A DNA stretch of 64,000 bases from Cupriavidus necator (GTDB taxonomy: Bacteria > Pseudomonadota > Gammaproteobacteria > Burkholderiales > Burkholderiaceae). Both the position numbers and the translations under genes were made by a program. Below are positions 10,301 to 20,408 of this stretch, one piece after another (within the stretch, counting starts at the first letter, position 1; each line of letters begins with the position of its first letter). The DNA lies in the NCBI GenBank assembly GCA_022041995.1, contig CP074381.1:1488001-1552000 (forward strand), written 5' to 3'. The notes beneath the pieces are model-generated. The model saw only the letters and a list, made by a program, of their open reading frames with translations, was not told the DNA's origin and did not search any database.

Positions 10301-12157
10301 CAGCCCGAAGTCGTGCACCCATACCGGCGTGCCGCTGTCGGGTTCGATCAGGTAGGGGCGCTCTTCATCCACGCGCACGCCCAGGTGTTCCAGCATGGGC
10401 AGGCTATGCGACAGCGCAATCGGCTCGCCGGCACGGTACACCTTGAAGCGGAACACCCCCGGTGCGGCCTCGATCGGCCGGTACAGGTTCATCGCCATGC
10501 CGTTGCCGCGCAGCGCGTGCTCCATCAGCTCGATATCGCGCACCGCGGTGCGGGCCGGATAGTCCTCACGGTAGCCAGCGGGGAACGAGCCGCCGTAGCG
10601 CTGCAGCAGCCGGTTGCCTTGCTCTTCGCCGTGGCTTTCATGCAAGGCTTCGGCGAGATCGTCCTGCCAGCGGCGGCTGGCGTGCACGATGCGTGCCTCC
10701 AGCTCACGCGTATCGACGTGCGGCATGGTGCCGGGCTCGCCGCGCACGGTCAGCTGGATGCGCGCCAGCGGCGACTCGGACAGCAGCGGCGTGAACTCGC
10801 AACTGGTGCCGTGGAAGGCCGCGGTCAACAGTTTCTGGATCTTCTGGCGCAGGTCGGTGTTGTACTTGTCGCGCGGCACGAACACCAGGCATGAGACAAA
10901 GCGGTCGAAGCGGTCGCGCCGTACAAAGAGCCGGGTGCGCTGGTGCTCTTGCAGCCGCAAGATGCCGGTGGTGATATCGAAAAGTTCATCCTCGGTGGCC
11001 TGGAACAGTTCATCGCGCGGATATTGCTCGAGGATGGTCACCAGCGACTTGTACAGGTGCCCATTGGCCAGGAAGCCCGCGCGCGCCAGGATATTGGCGC
11101 ATTTGCGCCGCACCAGCGGGATATCCGCGATCGGCGCCGTGTAGGCGGTCGAGGTGTACAGGCCGACAAAACGCCGCTCGCCGAAGAGCTGACCCTGTGC
11201 ATCCAGCAGCTTGACCCCGACATAGTCGAGATAGCCCGGCCGGTGCACGGTGGCGCGCGAATTGGCCTTGGTCACGAAGATCGGCGAGGCGCCTTCGATG
11301 ATCGCGGTGGCCGCGGCAGGCAGCAGCGTGAGGTCTTCGGCGTCGGGCTCGCGCAGGCTTTCGCGCAGGATCCCTGCACCGGACCCCGGCACGCCGCGCA
11401 GGAAGTAGCGCCCGTCCTGCGACACCAACTGGTAGTCACGCTGGCCGAGGAAGGAGAAGTGGTTATCTATCATCCAGTCCAGGAAGGCGCGCGCTTCGGC
11501 GCTTTCCGGCGAGGCCGCATCGGGCGCCTGCGCCATGGCGCCGATGGTGGCCTGGGTGATGTCGCACATCTTCGGCCAGTCCTCCACTGCCGCGCGCACG
11601 TCGATCAGCACCTGCGCAATGGCGCTGCGCAGCGCCTCCAGCCGCGCGGCCTCGCCGCTGCGGTCGATCTCGAAGTGGATGAAGGATTCCAGGCGCGAGC
11701 CGTCCCCGGCCTCGCCGGCGCCGCCCGGGGCAATCCGCTCGATGCCGCCGCGCGCGTCGCGCCAGACCCGGAACACGGGATGGATGGCCGAGTGCAGCGC
11801 CAGTCCCTGCCGGTTGATCTCCATCGTCACCGAGTCGACCAGGAAGGGCATGTCGTCATTGACGATCTCGACCACGGTGTGGTCCGAGTGCCAGCCGTGC
11901 TCTTCCAGGTTGGGGTTGTAGACGCGGATGCGCGCTTTGCCGGGGTTGAATTTCTGTGCGGTCTGCCAGTGCGCCATCACGGCGCCGTAGAGATCATCGA
12001 CGTCGCGCTGGAGCAAGTCTTCGGCGTCGGCCTGGTCGTAGTAGTGCAGCAGGAAGGGCTCGACCACGGCGAACATCGCCGCCGGCAGCCGCTCGCGCGC
12101 GAAGCTGGCCAGTTCGTCCAGCAGGTGCGCGACCTTGTCTTCGTTCTCCTGCGGCAT
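7302..12157 (-). CDS. gdhZ: NAD-specific glutamate dehydrogenase, large 180-kDa type, with a C-terminal frameshift
   Basis: Oxidatively deaminates glutamate to 2-oxoglutarate and ammonium with NAD+. The protein is about 1,618 residues, the size of the L_180 class rather than the common 50-kDa enzymes. The catalytic core carries VKNTVIVPVGSKGGFVVK and, later, the Rossmann-like region with GGNLGFTQLGRIEFA. The start at 12157 (MPQENEDKVAHLL) is preceded by GGAGGG. The frame as written runs on to 7085 with a nonsense tail. Inserting one C in the run at 7364-7367 restores a natural C-terminus (LSMLSVAVREIGMLERA) and a stop at 7302. No convincing terminator is seen. Confidence 0.93.
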
Positions 12158-12326
12158 GATCCCTCCTCGCGGTGTCGATGGGCGGCCCGCGGCATGTGCC
12201 GGGGCATGCTCATACTTTAGGAAAAAACCGCATGCCCGGCGCAATAAAAGTGGCGGGTATGAGCATGGTGCGTGAAGGAATGCGCACGGCTCCCGCTGTT
12301 GCCCGCGGGACCGGCTTGCGCGGCGC

Positions 12327-12869
12327 TCAGAGGCGCCTGGCGGCGAGGGTGGGGCGGTGCGCGACCGGCGGCAGGCCGGGGCAATGCGAGGGCGCGGCGG
12401 CTTTTTCCTGCCGGGCGGCTTCGGTGCCCGCGCGAACCTGGCGCGTGGTGTGGTCGCTCAGCGTGGTCTTCATCCGCTCCAGCAGGGTTCCCAGCGCGGC
12501 ACGCTCTTGGGAATTGAATGCCGCCACTGACACGCTGTGCAGCGCGCTGAGGGCCTGCGCGGTGCGCTGCAGCCGGTTGGCTGCGCTTTCTGCAATGCGG
12601 GGCGCCTGGGTGCCCGCGTACTCGATCCAGCCGTCGCGCTGCAGTTCAACCAGCATCGTCTCGGAACGCGCGACTTCGATCGGCATCGGACCCGTCAAGG
12701 GCGAGCCGCGCACGAAGGCATCCTGGCGGATGGCCCGCAGCAGCAGCCACTGGGCGTAGTTCAGGCCAGAGGCGCACAGCGTCTGTTCCAACGCACTTTG
12801 CCAGGCGGTTACGGCATCAACCAGGGCAAGGACAACCGGCTCGCTGGGTTCGAGGGGTCTTGGCTGCAT
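12327..12869 (-). CDS. MarR-like winged-helix regulator
   Basis: Protein of 180 residues starting MQPRPLEPSEPVVLALVDAV. It has a MarR-like layout: dimerisation helix at the N-terminus, a helix-turn-helix around LNYAQWLLLRAI, and a wing region before DGWIEYAG. The last 30 residues are a proline/arginine-rich tail of no recognised function. CAGGAG precedes the start at 12869. It is divergent from the CoA-transferase gene, which makes that gene a candidate target (inference). Confidence 0.75.
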   Translation of the reverse strand: MQPRPLEPSEPVVLALVDAVTAWQSALEQTLCASGLNYAQWLLLRAIRQDAFVRGSPLTGPMPIEVARSETMLVELQRDGWIEYAGTQAPRIAESAANRLQRTAQALSALHSVSVAAFNSQERAALGTLLERMKTTLSDHTTRQVRAGTEAARQEKAAAPSHCPGLPPVAHRPTLAARRL

Positions 12870-13263
12870 GAATGGCGTCTCCTGTTTTGGTTTGCCGCCA
12901 CTGCGATGCGCTGGCATCCGTCGCACGGGTACCAGGGGCCGGAGCATGGCCGGCCGGGCGGCACGGACGCCGCAGCCTCTCTGGCGGGGCACGGTCGACC
13001 GATGGGGCAGACACTACCAGAATCCTTTGCCGGCATTGTGACAGGGCGGGAATGCCCTGTGCCATTAAAGGGACATAGTGGTCCGCACGTCCCCTGGCAT
13101 GGCTTTCACTATGAATAAAGCGACTGCAAGCGATGACTTTAAATCACAGCCAGAATGTATGCGGCTGGCTACACTGCCTGCCGGAGACCCCGCCAACCAG
13201 CCTTCGGGCCAGCACGGGGCGCGCGGCGCGGGCACGGGCCCGGCCGTCAGACCGGAGATAAGG
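12870..13263. other. Divergent intergenic region with a dyad, 394 bases
   Basis: No gene is seen between the MarR-like gene and the CoA-transferase gene. It holds the perfect 7-base dyad ACAGGGC / GCCCTGT with a 6-base centre (13041-13060), about 200 bases before the CoA-transferase start, and several AT-richer patches near 13100-13145 where promoters could lie. Which gene the dyad serves is unknown. Confidence 0.5.
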
Positions 13264-14781
13264 ATGTACAAGGAACGCATTCGCCTGGCCAGGCTGCACG
13301 ACAAGGTAGTCTCGGCCGACGAAGCCGCCGCGCTGATCCGCGACGGCATGACGGTAGGCATGAGCGGTTTCACGCGCGCGGGCGACTGCAAGGAAGTCCC
13401 GTTTGCGCTGGCGCGGCGGGCGGCAACCGAGCCGCTGCGCATCACCCTGATGACCGGCGCCTCGCTGGGCAACGATATCGACCGGGTACTGGCAGAGGCC
13501 GACGTGATTGCGCGCCGCCTGCCGTTCCAGTCAGACGCCACGCTGCGCCGCAAGATCAACGCCGGCGAAGTGATGTTCATCGACCAGCACCTGTCCGAGA
13601 CCGTGGAGCAACTGCGCTCCGGCCAGATCGCACCGGTGGACGTTGCGGTGGTGGAAGCGGTGGCGATCACCGAGCAGGGCGGCATCATTCCCAGCACCTC
13701 GGTCGGCAACTCGGCCAGCTTCGCCATGCTGGCGCGCAAGGTGATCGTCGAGATCAACCTGAACATGCCGCTCGCGCTGGAAGGGCTCCACGACATCTGC
13801 TTCCCGGTGCAGCGCCCGTACCGCCAGCCGATCCCGCTGATCGCGCCCGAGCAGCGCATTGGCCTGCCGTATATCCCCATCGATCCCGAGAAGATTGCGG
13901 CCATTGTCATCACCGCCAAGGACGACAGCCCGTCCAACGCGCTGCCGCCGGATGCCGATACGCGCAATATCGCCGGCCATCTCAACGATTTCCTGCTGCG
14001 CGAAGTCCGCGCCGGCAGGCTCTCGCCCTCGCTGCAGCCGCTGCAGGCGGGCATTGGCACCATCGCCAACGCGGTGTTGCACGGCATGGCCGATTCACCG
14101 TTCCGCGGCCTGCAGATGTATTCCGAGGTGCTGCAGGACAGCACCATCGAACTTCTGGATGCGGGGCGCCTGGCGTTTGCCTCGGCCTCTTCGGTGACGC
14201 TGACGCGCGAGGTGTACCAGCGCTTCCTGTCGAACCTGGACCGCTATCGGTCGCGCCTGGTGCTGCGTCCGCAGGAGATCAGCAACCATCCGGAGATCCT
14301 GCGCCGGCTCGGGCTGATTACCATCAATACGGCGCTGGAGTGCGACATCTACGGCAACGTCAACTCCACCCATGTAGGGGGCACGCACATGATGAACGGC
14401 ATCGGCGGCTCCGGCGATTTTGCGCGCAATGCGCACCTGTCGGTATTTGTGACCAAGTCGGTGGCCAAGGGCGGCGATGTCTCCAGCATCGTGCCGATGG
14501 TGGCGCACGTGGACCATACCGAGCACGACGTCGACATCATCGTCACCGAGCACGGCCTGGCCGACCTGCGCGGGCTGGCGCCGCGCGAACGCGCGCGCAC
14601 GGTCATCGCCAACTGTGCCGACCCGCAATACCGCGAGCTGCTGGGCGACTACTTCCGGCGCGCCAGCACCCATGGTGGCCAGACCCCGCACCTGCTGGAA
14701 GAGGCGCTGTCCTGGCATGTCGGTTTCCGCGACCGCGGCACCATGCAGCCCGCGCAGCCGGCCCAGGCGATGGCAGCCTGA
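13264..14781 (+). CDS. Acetyl-CoA hydrolase/transferase family, probable succinyl-CoA:acetate CoA-transferase
   Basis: Protein of 505 residues of the class I CoA-transferase family (AarC/Ach1 type), which moves CoA between succinate and acetate or related acids. The N-terminal domain contains VGMSGFTRAGDCKEVP and the C-terminal domain VGGTHMMNGIGGSGDFARNA and TEHGLADLRG. The likely catalytic glutamate is E288 in MYSEVLQD, by analogy with AarC. GGAGATAAGG precedes the ATG at 13264. Substrate preference (acetate, propionate, or hydrolysis) cannot be read from sequence alone. A bidirectional-looking terminator follows. Confidence 0.9.
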   Translation: MYKERIRLARLHDKVVSADEAAALIRDGMTVGMSGFTRAGDCKEVPFALARRAATEPLRITLMTGASLGNDIDRVLAEADVIARRLPFQSDATLRRKINAGEVMFIDQHLSETVEQLRSGQIAPVDVAVVEAVAITEQGGIIPSTSVGNSASFAMLARKVIVEINLNMPLALEGLHDICFPVQRPYRQPIPLIAPEQRIGLPYIPIDPEKIAAIVITAKDDSPSNALPPDADTRNIAGHLNDFLLREVRAGRLSPSLQPLQAGIGTIANAVLHGMADSPFRGLQMYSEVLQDSTIELLDAGRLAFASASSVTLTREVYQRFLSNLDRYRSRLVLRPQEISNHPEILRRLGLITINTALECDIYGNVNSTHVGGTHMMNGIGGSGDFARNAHLSVFVTKSVAKGGDVSSIVPMVAHVDHTEHDVDIIVTEHGLADLRGLAPRERARTVIANCADPQYRELLGDYFRRASTHGGQTPHLLEEALSWHVGFRDRGTMQPAQPAQAMAA

Positions 14782-14803
14782 GCGCTGTCTCCGCCAGAAA
14801 GCA

Positions 14804-14829
14804 AAACAGCCCGCGCATGCGGGCTGTTT
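14804..14829. terminator. Terminator between convergent genes
   Basis: AAACAGCCCGC and GCGGGCTGTTT form an 11-base stem around GCAT, with T-rich or A-rich flanks serving the CoA-transferase (+) and possibly the repeat protein (-). Confidence 0.75.
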
Positions 14830-14863
14830 GCCTTGGTGCCGCCGGTTGGCGGCGGTAGCAGGC

Positions 14864-15223
14864 TTACTGTGCCTTGCTGCCCTGGCTGGCGGGCGCCTTG
14901 GCGCCGTCGGTGTACGGATCGGCCTTGCCGGCCTTGGCGCCGTCGGTGTACGGATCGAACTTGCCGGCCTTGGCGCCATCCGTGTTCGGGTCGAACTTCT
15001 TGCCCGAGCTGGTCAGGTCCGACTTGGTCGATTGCTTGGCGCCATCGGTGTACGGGTCGAACTTGCCGGACTTGGCGGGGTTCTGGTTCGGGCTGGCCTT
15101 CTTGGTGTGGCTGCCACCGTAGAGATCGCCGCCTTCGGTGTAGTTCTTCTGCGCATAGACCTGCGTCGCGCCCAGCGCGGCCAGTGCTGCAACGATCAGG
15201 GTCGGAACGGTCTTCTTCAGCAT
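14864..15223 (-). CDS. Secreted protein with tandem DPYTDGAK repeats
   Basis: Protein of 119 residues. The first 24 form a clear Sec signal peptide (MLKKTVPTLIVAALAALGAT, cleavage expected after VYA). The mature part is hydrophilic and built from four copies of a short motif K-[FA]-D-P-[YN]-T-D-G-A-K, the last three at an exact 12-residue spacing, separated by AG and, once, by a longer linker. There are no cysteines, and aspartate, lysine and threonine dominate. Function unknown; the D-x-[YN]-x-D spacing recalls calcium-binding motifs, but this is only an impression. The start at 15223 has AGGA upstream. Confidence 0.8.
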   Translation of the reverse strand: MLKKTVPTLIVAALAALGATQVYAQKNYTEGGDLYGGSHTKKASPNQNPAKSGKFDPYTDGAKQSTKSDLTSSGKKFDPNTDGAKAGKFDPYTDGAKAGKADPYTDGAKAPASQGSKAQ

Positions 15224-15476
15224 CTTGCTTATCCTCGCGATTGACGGTCGCGCAGCGCCTGCGCGAATCCGGTTTTGGGGCCGAGCTTGGCCGGTGACGG
15301 CCGGGCTGGCGGAACACCCGGTTAATGTACCGAGTCAGCGCTTGTCCGCAAAGTGAAAGTTTCTTCTACAAGTATTGAACACCCATGGCGTTGCCTGCGT
15401 ACTGCGTCAGATCAAATGCAACGATCCTGGGACAGATCTGGGTGACCCATGGCCCCTTTTCAACCGGCAAGCCAAT
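15224..15476. other. Intergenic region, no gene seen
   Basis: Between the repeat protein and the Bug receptor terminator. It must hold the promoter of the repeat protein near 15230-15330 on the minus strand, but I see no convincing hexamers. An AT-rich patch lies at 15350-15380. Confidence 0.4.
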
Positions 15477-15505
15477 AAAAAAACCGGCTGCCAGATGGCA
15501 GCCGG
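15477..15505 (-). terminator. Rho-independent terminator of the Bug receptor gene
   Basis: CCGGCTGCC and GGCAGCCGG (15484-15505, loop AGAT) form the stem; on the minus strand it is followed by seven T. Confidence 0.9.
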
Positions 15506-15537
15506 TCATGACCCTCGCGGGCGGTTTCGCCGTCCGG

Positions 15538-16515
15538 TTATTCCAGTGTGATGTTCTGGTCGCGTGCGATCTTCTTGCGCAGGTCCAGCTCGCGCTTGAT
15601 CTGGGCGGCGTACTGCGCCGGGGTGTTGCCGTCAGTGTAGGCTCCGCTGTCGGCCAGGCGGCGCTTGACGTTCGGGTCCTGCAGGGCCTTGACCGCGGCA
15701 TCATGCACGCGCGTGATGATTGCCGCCGGCGTGCCGGCCGGGGCCACCAGGCCGTACCATGCCATGTTGTTCATGTCCTTCATGCCGGCTTCGGCAAAGG
15801 TCGGCACGTCTGGCAGGCCCTCGACGCGCTTGGGCGCCGCCACGGCCAGCGCGCGCAGCTTGCCGGCCTGGATATGCGGCATCGACGACGGCAGGTTGTC
15901 GAACTGCGCGTTGACCTGGCCGGCCAGCGTGTCGTTCAGCGCAGGGCCCGATCCGCGGTAGGGGATATGGACCATGTCGGTCTTGGTGATGTCCTTGAAC
16001 AGCTCGCCGTCCAGATGCGAGATGCTGCCCTTGCCGGCCGAGGCGTAGCTGTACTTGCCGGGGTTGGCCTTCAGCATCGCGACGAATTCCTTCAGGGTCT
16101 TGGCCGGCACCTTCGGGTTGACCGTCAGCACGTTCGGCACGTTGACCAGGTTGGTGATCGGCGCGAAATCCTTGAGCGGGTCGTACGGGTTCCTGGCGTT
16201 GGTGGCGGGGTTGGTCGCCATCGTGCTGACGGTGGCGATGCCCAGCGTGTAGCCGTCCGGGGCGGACTTGGCGAGCGCGTCGGCGCCGATTGCGCCGCCG
16301 CCGCCGCCGCGGTTTTCCACCACCACCGGCTGGCCCAGTTCGCGGCCGAGGCCGTCGGAGACCGCGCGCGCCACGATGTCGGTGGTGCCGCCGGCCGCGA
16401 ACGGAACGATCAGGCGGATCGGCTTGTTGGGGTAGGACTGGGCCTGGGCGAGGCCGGCGTGGGCGCCAAGGGCGACGATACAGGCGGCTGCGCCGGCGTT
16501 GATAACTGCTTTCAA
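15538..16515 (-). CDS. Bug-family (TctC-like) periplasmic solute receptor
   Basis: Periplasmic binding protein of the tripartite tricarboxylate transporter receptor family, 325 residues from the TTG at 16515. That start is chosen because CGGAGG lies six bases before it; a GTG at 16539 would add eight residues but has no such site. A signal peptide ends near AHAGLAQAQS, and the mature part begins with the family signature YPNKPIRLIVPFAAGGTTD. No TctA or TctB membrane genes are nearby, so this is one of the many orphan Bug proteins of Burkholderiales. Ligand unknown. Confidence 0.9.
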   Translation of the reverse strand: MKAVINAGAAACIVALGAHAGLAQAQSYPNKPIRLIVPFAAGGTTDIVARAVSDGLGRELGQPVVVENRGGGGGAIGADALAKSAPDGYTLGIATVSTMATNPATNARNPYDPLKDFAPITNLVNVPNVLTVNPKVPAKTLKEFVAMLKANPGKYSYASAGKGSISHLDGELFKDITKTDMVHIPYRGSGPALNDTLAGQVNAQFDNLPSSMPHIQAGKLRALAVAAPKRVEGLPDVPTFAEAGMKDMNNMAWYGLVAPAGTPAAIITRVHDAAVKALQDPNVKRRLADSGAYTDGNTPAQYAAQIKRELDLRKKIARDQNITLE

Positions 16516-16811
16516 GGAGTGCCTCCGTTCTTCTTTCACTGATTGGCCAGGCGGGCTGCAGGCGTTTCTTCGGGCGCGACCTTCCGTCTGCGCCCCGCGC
16601 TGTCACGGATCCCCGCGCTGGCATGACCGTGCCGTGCCGGGATGCGGCGACGGCCGGCACCTTGCGATAGTTCCGCGATACGGAACCATGTTCCACAATG
16701 TGCGCGGAAGCGATTCAACCGGGAAAGCGGGCGCAGGGGAATTGGTGAGAACCCGCGTATCAAGAAATCGGCAGCCATGCCGACGCGCGCAGAAGCAGGG
16801 CGGGGGAAATG
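16516..16811. other. Intergenic region upstream of the Bug gene, no gene seen
   Basis: About 300 bases without a supported gene. It should hold the promoter of the Bug gene on the minus strand. The direct repeat-like GATAGTTCCGCGATACGGAA near 16664-16690 is a possible operator, with no confident assignment. Confidence 0.35.
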
Positions 16812-16842
16812 AAAAAAGCCGGAAGCAAGGCTTCCGGCTTTT
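16812..16842 (-). terminator. Terminator of tRNA-Lys copy 1
   Basis: AAGCCGGAAGC pairs with GCTTCCGGCTT (16816-16840, loop AAG); A-run on the left gives a T-run on the minus strand after the tRNA. Confidence 0.85.
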
Positions 16843-16853
16843 CCTGAATTCGC

Positions 16854-16929
16854 TGGTGGGGCGTGAGTGACTCGAACACTCGACCTACGGATTAAGAGTC
16901 CGCTGCTCTACCAACTGAGCTAACGCCCC
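16854..16929 (-). tRNA. tRNA-Lys (anticodon CTT), copy 1
   Basis: A 76-base cloverleaf: acceptor GGGGCGT/ACGCCCC, anticodon loop CTCTTAA with anticodon CTT, T loop TTCGAGT, encoded CCA. Its sequence is identical to the copy at 19625-19700, and a short stretch on the 5' flank matches as well. The -10-like TACAAT (minus strand) lies at 16943-16948. Confidence 0.97.
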
Positions 16930-17076
16930 AACGAAGAAAAGGATTGTAGCAAGGTATCGGATAAGACGCAATAGCCTTCGCACAATTTTTGCGAGCCAAC
17001 CTGCACTGGCCGCTACAATGCCAGGCCACCGCGCGCATCCCGCGCGGGGGGGCCGATCCACCAGCTTGCCCAGCCC

Positions 17077-17985
17077 ATGCATGCCAGAGTCCTGCGCTAT
17101 CTCGACGAGGTCGTCCGCCGCGGTTCGATCCGCAAGGCGGCCGAGCACCTGCACGTGGCACCGACCGCGGTCAACCGCCAGATCCTGGACCTGGAGGCGG
17201 AACTGGGCGCACCGCTGTTCGAGCGCATCAACAAGCGGCTGCGGCTGACGCCGCTGGGCGAGATGGTGCTGGCCCACGTGCGCCAGACGCTGCGCGAGCA
17301 CGATGCGCTGCGCGAGCGCATCGAGGACTTCAAGGGCGCGCGCCGCGGCGAGGTCACCGTGGCGGTCACGGCCGGCCTGGCGGGCTCGCTGATGCCGTCG
17401 CTGGTGCATGATTTCCGCCAGCGCTATCCGGGCATCGTGGTGCGCGTCGCCGACCTGCCGGTGGCCGACATCATCACGGCGGTGGAGCAGGGCGATGCCG
17501 ACCTGGGCCTTGGCTATGACCTGCCGGAACTGCCCGCCTTCCGCGCGCTGGCCACCAGCGACTGGCGGATCGGCGTGGTGGTGCCGCCGGGCCATGCGCT
17601 GGCGGCCCGGCAATCGGCGCTGCTGAGCGAATGCGTCGGTTATCCGCTGATCCTGCCGGCGCCATCGCTGTCGATCCGGGCCATCCTGGATGCGGCGTTT
17701 GCCCGCAATGCGATCGAGGTCTCGCCGGTGGCGGAGTCCACCTCGACCGCGCTGATCCGGCAACTGGTGATGCTGGGCACCGGCATCGCGCTGCTGAACC
17801 CGCTCGATGTGATGGAAGAGCGCGCCCGCCAGGCGCTGGTCTATGTGCCGCTGCGCGACCGCCACCTGCAGGGCCAGACGCTGACGCTGGTGGCGCGGGC
17901 CCGCGGCCCGCTCAGCGCCGCCGCCGGGCTGATGGCCGAGCGCATCGGCGACGCCCTGGCCGTATTGTTTGCGCAGGCGCGCTGA
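17077..17985 (+). CDS. LysR-family transcriptional regulator
   Basis: Protein of 302 residues. The N-terminal winged helix-turn-helix (about 1-62) contains RRGSIRKAAEHLHVAPTAVN, and the C-terminal effector domain (about 90-295) has the two-lobe periplasmic-binding fold. It lies 135 bases upstream of the amidohydrolase gene on the same strand, so it may control that gene; same-strand rather than divergent placement is less typical for LysR targets. The pair sits between two tRNA-Lys genes. Confidence 0.9.
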   Translation: MHARVLRYLDEVVRRGSIRKAAEHLHVAPTAVNRQILDLEAELGAPLFERINKRLRLTPLGEMVLAHVRQTLREHDALRERIEDFKGARRGEVTVAVTAGLAGSLMPSLVHDFRQRYPGIVVRVADLPVADIITAVEQGDADLGLGYDLPELPAFRALATSDWRIGVVVPPGHALAARQSALLSECVGYPLILPAPSLSIRAILDAAFARNAIEVSPVAESTSTALIRQLVMLGTGIALLNPLDVMEERARQALVYVPLRDRHLQGQTLTLVARARGPLSAAAGLMAERIGDALAVLFAQAR

Positions 17986-18120
17986 TCAAGGGGTTGCTAC
18001 GGACGGGTGTCCACTTTTTGTGGACAGGATGATCGGAATTCTGCGCTTGGGGGTTGGCATCTCGCCGCCGTAGACTGGCGGCCATCCAGTCCCCCAATTC
18101 GTTTTGCAAGGAATTCCGCC

Positions 18121-19509
<1,389 letters not shown>

Positions 19510-19582
19510 TGCAGGGGCCGCGGTGGCGCGGGCATGTGCCTGCGCCGCAGCGGATAGCCCAATAAGGCAAGCGCACAAAGCA

Positions 19583-19614
19583 AAAGGCCGGAAGCAGCGA
19601 TGCTTCCGGCCTTT
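19583..19614 (-). terminator. Terminator of tRNA-Lys copy 2
   Basis: AAAGGCCGGAAGCA and TGCTTCCGGCCTTT are perfect 14-base arms around GCGA. It closely resembles the terminator behind copy 1 (same GCCGGAAGC core). Confidence 0.85.
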
Positions 19615-19624
19615 CTGTATTCGG

Positions 19625-19700
19625 TGGTGGGGCGTGAGTGACTCGAACACTCGACCTACGGATTAAGAGTCCGCTGCTCTACCAACTGAGCTAACGCCCC
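19625..19700 (-). tRNA. tRNA-Lys (anticodon CTT), copy 2
   Basis: Identical over all 76 bases to the copy at 16854-16929, with the same anticodon CTT and encoded CCA. It reads AAG. It has the better promoter of the two. Confidence 0.97.
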
Positions 19701-19713
19701 AACGAAGAACGAG

Positions 19714-19741
19714 ATTCTAGCATGATTTCCGGCGCTGTCAA
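19714..19741 (-). promoter_or_regulatory. Promoter of tRNA-Lys copy 2
   Basis: On the minus strand, TTGACA (19736-19741, perfect -35), a 16-base spacer and TAGAAT (19714-19719, 5 of 6) stand 13 bases before the mature tRNA. Confidence 0.75.
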
Positions 19742-19925
19742 ATGTTTGATGCACTTGCCGGAACAACCCCGTCGTTGTGACCGGGAGCCACACATGCAAG
19801 CGGATGGAACTCAGAGGCGGCCGTGATGGTCTTTGCAATGAGCGCATTCGCATGGGCTGTATCCATACGATTTTGCCGGAGCCATGTTAGGATGTTTCTC
19901 CACTTGCATATGGAGGGCTGCACCG

Positions 19926-20189
19926 ATGGAAATCAAATTCCAAGAGCAAGAGCGCTACGACATCAATAATGAAGGCTTGTTGTTCCAGGCACTTGTCAAT
20001 GGCGAGAAGGTGACTTGCGTGGTGACACGCGAAGCACTGTGGGAAGGCTTCAGTGCCGACCAGGTACTGTCGCTGGAAGAGGCATTCCGTGCCGGTCGCG
20101 AAACCATCGAACGCGCCGCCGTGGTGCTGATCGAACAGGGCGCGCCCCAGCCAATCGTCGTCAAGCGCGCCCACGTGGCGCCGATCTGA
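19926..20189 (+). CDS. DUF1488 family protein
   Basis: Small protein of 87 residues starting MEIKFQEQERYDINNEGLLF, which fits the DUF1488 pattern (a short beta region, then WEGFSADQVLSLEEAFRAGRETIERAA). Function unknown in the family. GGAGGG lies upstream of the ATG at 19926; a start at 19884 would place that site inside the gene. It stands alone between tRNA-Lys and the SulP gene. Confidence 0.8.
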   Translation: MEIKFQEQERYDINNEGLLFQALVNGEKVTCVVTREALWEGFSADQVLSLEEAFRAGRETIERAAVVLIEQGAPQPIVVKRAHVAPI

Positions 20190-20408
20190 TGCGGATGGAT
20201 GCCCCGGCCAGCCCCCGGCATGCCGCGGGCGCCCATCTGTTGTCAGGTTCCCAGACGTAGGGCTGTCCGGCCTTGCGTGCCAAGCCGGCAACGCCGGCAC
20301 AGGCAGTCTCCCGGTTTTCCCGTTTCAGTTTCCTGGTTTCCTGCAGCCGTATTGTTGCTGAACGCTGGTGCGCGGCCGCCGCTCATGCCGACGCGCCGGC
20401 GCTTCAGT

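Noticed and set aside
14840..15220. Plus-strand frames across the repeat protein
   Set aside because: Mirror of the tandem repeats on the other strand; signal peptide and ribosome-binding site support only the minus-strand gene.
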